Shown: piece after piece, positions 6,313 through 7,565 of the stretch | Numbering within the stretch: the stretch's first letter is position 1 | Layout of the letters: every line of letters begins with the position of its first letter | Assembly: GCA_030840185.1 (NCBI GenBank) | Contig: JAUZFY010000231.1 | Location: forward strand, 1-7,565 | Reading direction: 5' to 3' | From: Microbacteriaceae bacterium | GTDB taxonomy: Bacteria; Actinomycetota; Actinomycetes; Actinomycetales; Microbacteriaceae | DNA length: 7,565 nucleotides | Program-made: the position numbers and the translations under genes | Notes under the pieces: generated by a model | Database searches by the model: none | Seen by the model: only the letters and a program-made list of their open reading frames with translations | Told to the model about the DNA's origin: nothing

Positions 6313-7461
6313 TCAGCCCTCCACCTTCGCGCCCTTGCGCTTCTTCGGGCTAACGAGGGCCGTCGGCTCTCCCTGAAGGGAGTTCGCGTTGACCAGGTTG
6401 CGACGGGAGCGCAGGAAGATCCAAACGATTATGGCGGCGGCGACGACCGCATCCGCGATGATTCCGATCAGGCCGGCGCGGGCGGCGAAGGAGGCAAGCG
6501 CGCCGACGACTGCGGAGGATGGAAGGGTGATGAGCCAGCCGAAGCCGATCCGGCCGGCCGTGCGCCAGCGCACCGACGCGCCCTTTCGGCCGATACCTGT
6601 GCCGATGACCGACCCTGAGGCGACCTGAGTGGTCGAGAGCGCGAAGCCGAGGTGGGTGGACGCGAGGATGGTGGCCGTCGTGGCCGCCTCTGCGGCGAAG
6701 CCCTGCCCCGGCTCGATCTCGGTCAGTCCCTTGCCCAGGGTGCGGATGATTCGCCACCCGCCCGTGTACGTCCCGAGGGCGATGGCGACGGCGCACACCA
6801 CGATCACCCAGAGTTCCGGTGAGGCGCCGACCGGCTGGAATCCGCCGGCGATGAGGGTGAGGGTGATCACTCCCATGGTCTTCTGGGCGTCGTTGGTGCC
6901 GTGGGCGAGCGAGACGAGCGACGACGTGAACATCTGCCCGTAGCGGAACCCGCCGCGCTGCCGCTTTTTGGTGATGGCGTAGGCGATCCGGGTTGCGAGG
7001 AACGCGACGAGACCGGCGGTAAGCGGCGCGAGCAGCGCGGGAAGCACAACCTTTGACAGAAGCACGGTGAAGTCGATCGCCCCGAACCCGGCGCCGACGA
7101 TTGCCGCCCCGACGAGGCCGCCGAACAGTGCGTGGCTCGAGCTCGACGGAAGGCCGAGAAGCCAGGTGACGAGATTCCAGAGGATCGCGCCGATCAGTCC
7201 GGCGAAAATCATGACCGGGGTGATCTGAACACCGCCCGACCCTTCACGGATGAGCCCTCCGGAGATGGTGTTCGCAACCTCGGTTGACAGGAATGCGCCG
7301 ACAAGGTTGAGGACCGCGGCAAGCGCAACGGCCATTCTCGGTTTCAGCGCGCCGGTAGCAATCGGCGTAGCCATTGCGTTGGCGGTGTCGTGAAAACCGT
7401 TCGTGAAGTCGAAGAAGAGAGCCAGCGCGATTACCAGCACGACCATGAGCGAGATGTCCAC
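6313..7461 (-). CDS. pit: Low-affinity inorganic phosphate transporter, Pit (PHO4) family
   Basis: This 382-residue inner-membrane permease should import phosphate, as a metal-phosphate complex in characterised Pit proteins, driven by the proton gradient. The family's inverted duplication is visible. The first half has FDFTNGFHDTANAM (17-30) and the loop LPSSSSHALFGGLVG (104-118). The second half has the matching AHGTNDAQKTMG (186-197) and ALSTTQVASGSV (274-285). About ten hydrophobic helices are present, and the C-terminal tail is basic (KKRKGAKVEG). The frame is open upstream to an ATG at 7512, but that adds 17 residues with no Shine-Dalgarno in front. The GTG at 7461 gives the usual short N-terminus (VDISLMVVLVIALALFFDF) and has GGAAG 11 nt upstream. 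It is the first gene of a minus-strand run with the small membrane gene and perhaps aspA. No phosphate-regulon box was recognised upstream. Confidence 0.93.
   Translation of the reverse strand: MDISLMVVLVIALALFFDFTNGFHDTANAMATPIATGALKPRMAVALAAVLNLVGAFLSTEVANTISGGLIREGSGGVQITPVMIFAGLIGAILWNLVTWLLGLPSSSSHALFGGLVGAAIVGAGFGAIDFTVLLSKVVLPALLAPLTAGLVAFLATRIAYAITKKRQRGGFRYGQMFTSSLVSLAHGTNDAQKTMGVITLTLIAGGFQPVGASPELWVIVVCAVAIALGTYTGGWRIIRTLGKGLTEIEPGQGFAAEAATTATILASTHLGFALSTTQVASGSVIGTGIGRKGASVRWRTAGRIGFGWLITLPSSAVVGALASFAARAGLIGIIADAVVAAAIIVWIFLRSRRNLVNANSLQGEPTALVSPKKRKGAKVEG
6317..6322 (-). promoter_or_regulatory. Shine-Dalgarno of the small membrane gene, inside pit
   Basis: GGAGGG on the minus strand lies 7 nt before the ATG at 6309 and overlaps the last pit codons (GTG GAG GGC before TGA). 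This is the best Shine-Dalgarno in the window. It implies that ribosomes finishing pit can restart on the small gene. Confidence 0.75.
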
Positions 7462-7497
7462 TGCGGATGAGTCTTCCAGCTTGGTGAACGAGAGGCA

Positions 7498-7503
7498 ACC
7501 ATA
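7498..7503 (-). promoter_or_regulatory. Candidate -10 box of pit
   Basis: TATGGT on the minus strand fits TANNNT and would start a transcript near 7491. That gives a leader of about 30 nt before the GTG at 7461 and would exclude the ATG at 7512 as start. No matching -35 was found, so confidence is low. Confidence 0.25.
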
Positions 7504-7532
7504 GAAAGGCATGACGGGTTGGGCCGTCCCGC

Positions 7533-7550
7533 AGGCTGCCAGTTCAGCCT
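7533..7550. promoter_or_regulatory. Perfect 6-bp dyad upstream of pit
   Basis: AGGCTG (7533-7538) and CAGCCT (7545-7550) are exact inverted copies around a 6-nt centre. No T-run follows on either strand, so it does not look like a standard intrinsic terminator. It could be an operator for pit or the end of a gene beyond the window. Confidence 0.3.
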
Positions 7551-7565
7551 TACCGGACCGGCACC

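Noticed and set aside
5338..6618. A 426-codon open frame on the + strand across aspA, the small gene and pit
   Set aside because: Runs antisense through three well-supported genes and across their gaps, with low-complexity charged sequence and no domain.

Overview
The window is dense, GC-rich, mostly housekeeping chromosome. GC content, GTG starts, actinobacterial-style protein variants (an Ada zinc/AraC/AlkA fusion, a single-chain GlcD-like oxidase) and gene neighbours suggest an actinomycete, perhaps of the Microbacteriaceae type. The family-level placement is inference. I see no rRNA, tRNA, CRISPR array, transposase, phage gene or attachment site, and no gene-free stretch longer than about 105 bp.

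Layout from left to right. (1) The 3' end of an MFS transporter gene on the + strand enters from the left edge. It converges with (2) a minus-strand pair in which a ribokinase-type PfkB sugar kinase is followed after 13 bp by a GlcD-like FAD-linked 2-hydroxyacid oxidoreductase. (3) A 91-bp divergent promoter region separates this pair from (4) a plus-strand Ada-zinc/AraC/AlkA fusion, a base-excision and methyl-sensing DNA repair protein. (5) That gene converges with aspartate ammonia-lyase (aspA, minus strand). The junction is a 17-bp tandem repeat of seven units that covers the last codons and the stop codons of both genes. (6) Upstream of aspA, also on the minus strand, lie a low-affinity inorganic phosphate transporter (Pit) gene and a 67-residue two-helix membrane protein gene. 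The Shine-Dalgarno of the small gene lies inside the last codons of pit. (7) The last ~104 bp are the pit upstream region, with a small perfect dyad.

The genes do not form one pathway. Three local units can be read. The kinase/oxidase pair is probably one transcript handling a sugar or hydroxyacid substrate. The repair gene stands alone. Pit and its small membrane partner are probably one translationally coupled unit, with aspA downstream on the same strand but with a possible promoter of its own. aspA makes fumarate and ammonia from aspartate.

Nothing here looks like an undescribed defence or mobile system. The most unusual structure is the 17-bp repeat at the alkA/aspA junction. Its two outermost units are the most alike, and each carries one gene's stop codon. 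This suggests that the two genes once ended in one shared CTAG and were pushed apart by tandem duplication. Second-tier points are the ~40-residue N-terminal extension of AspA with an ambiguous start, the possibly leaderless kinase transcript, and the Pit-coupled small membrane protein.
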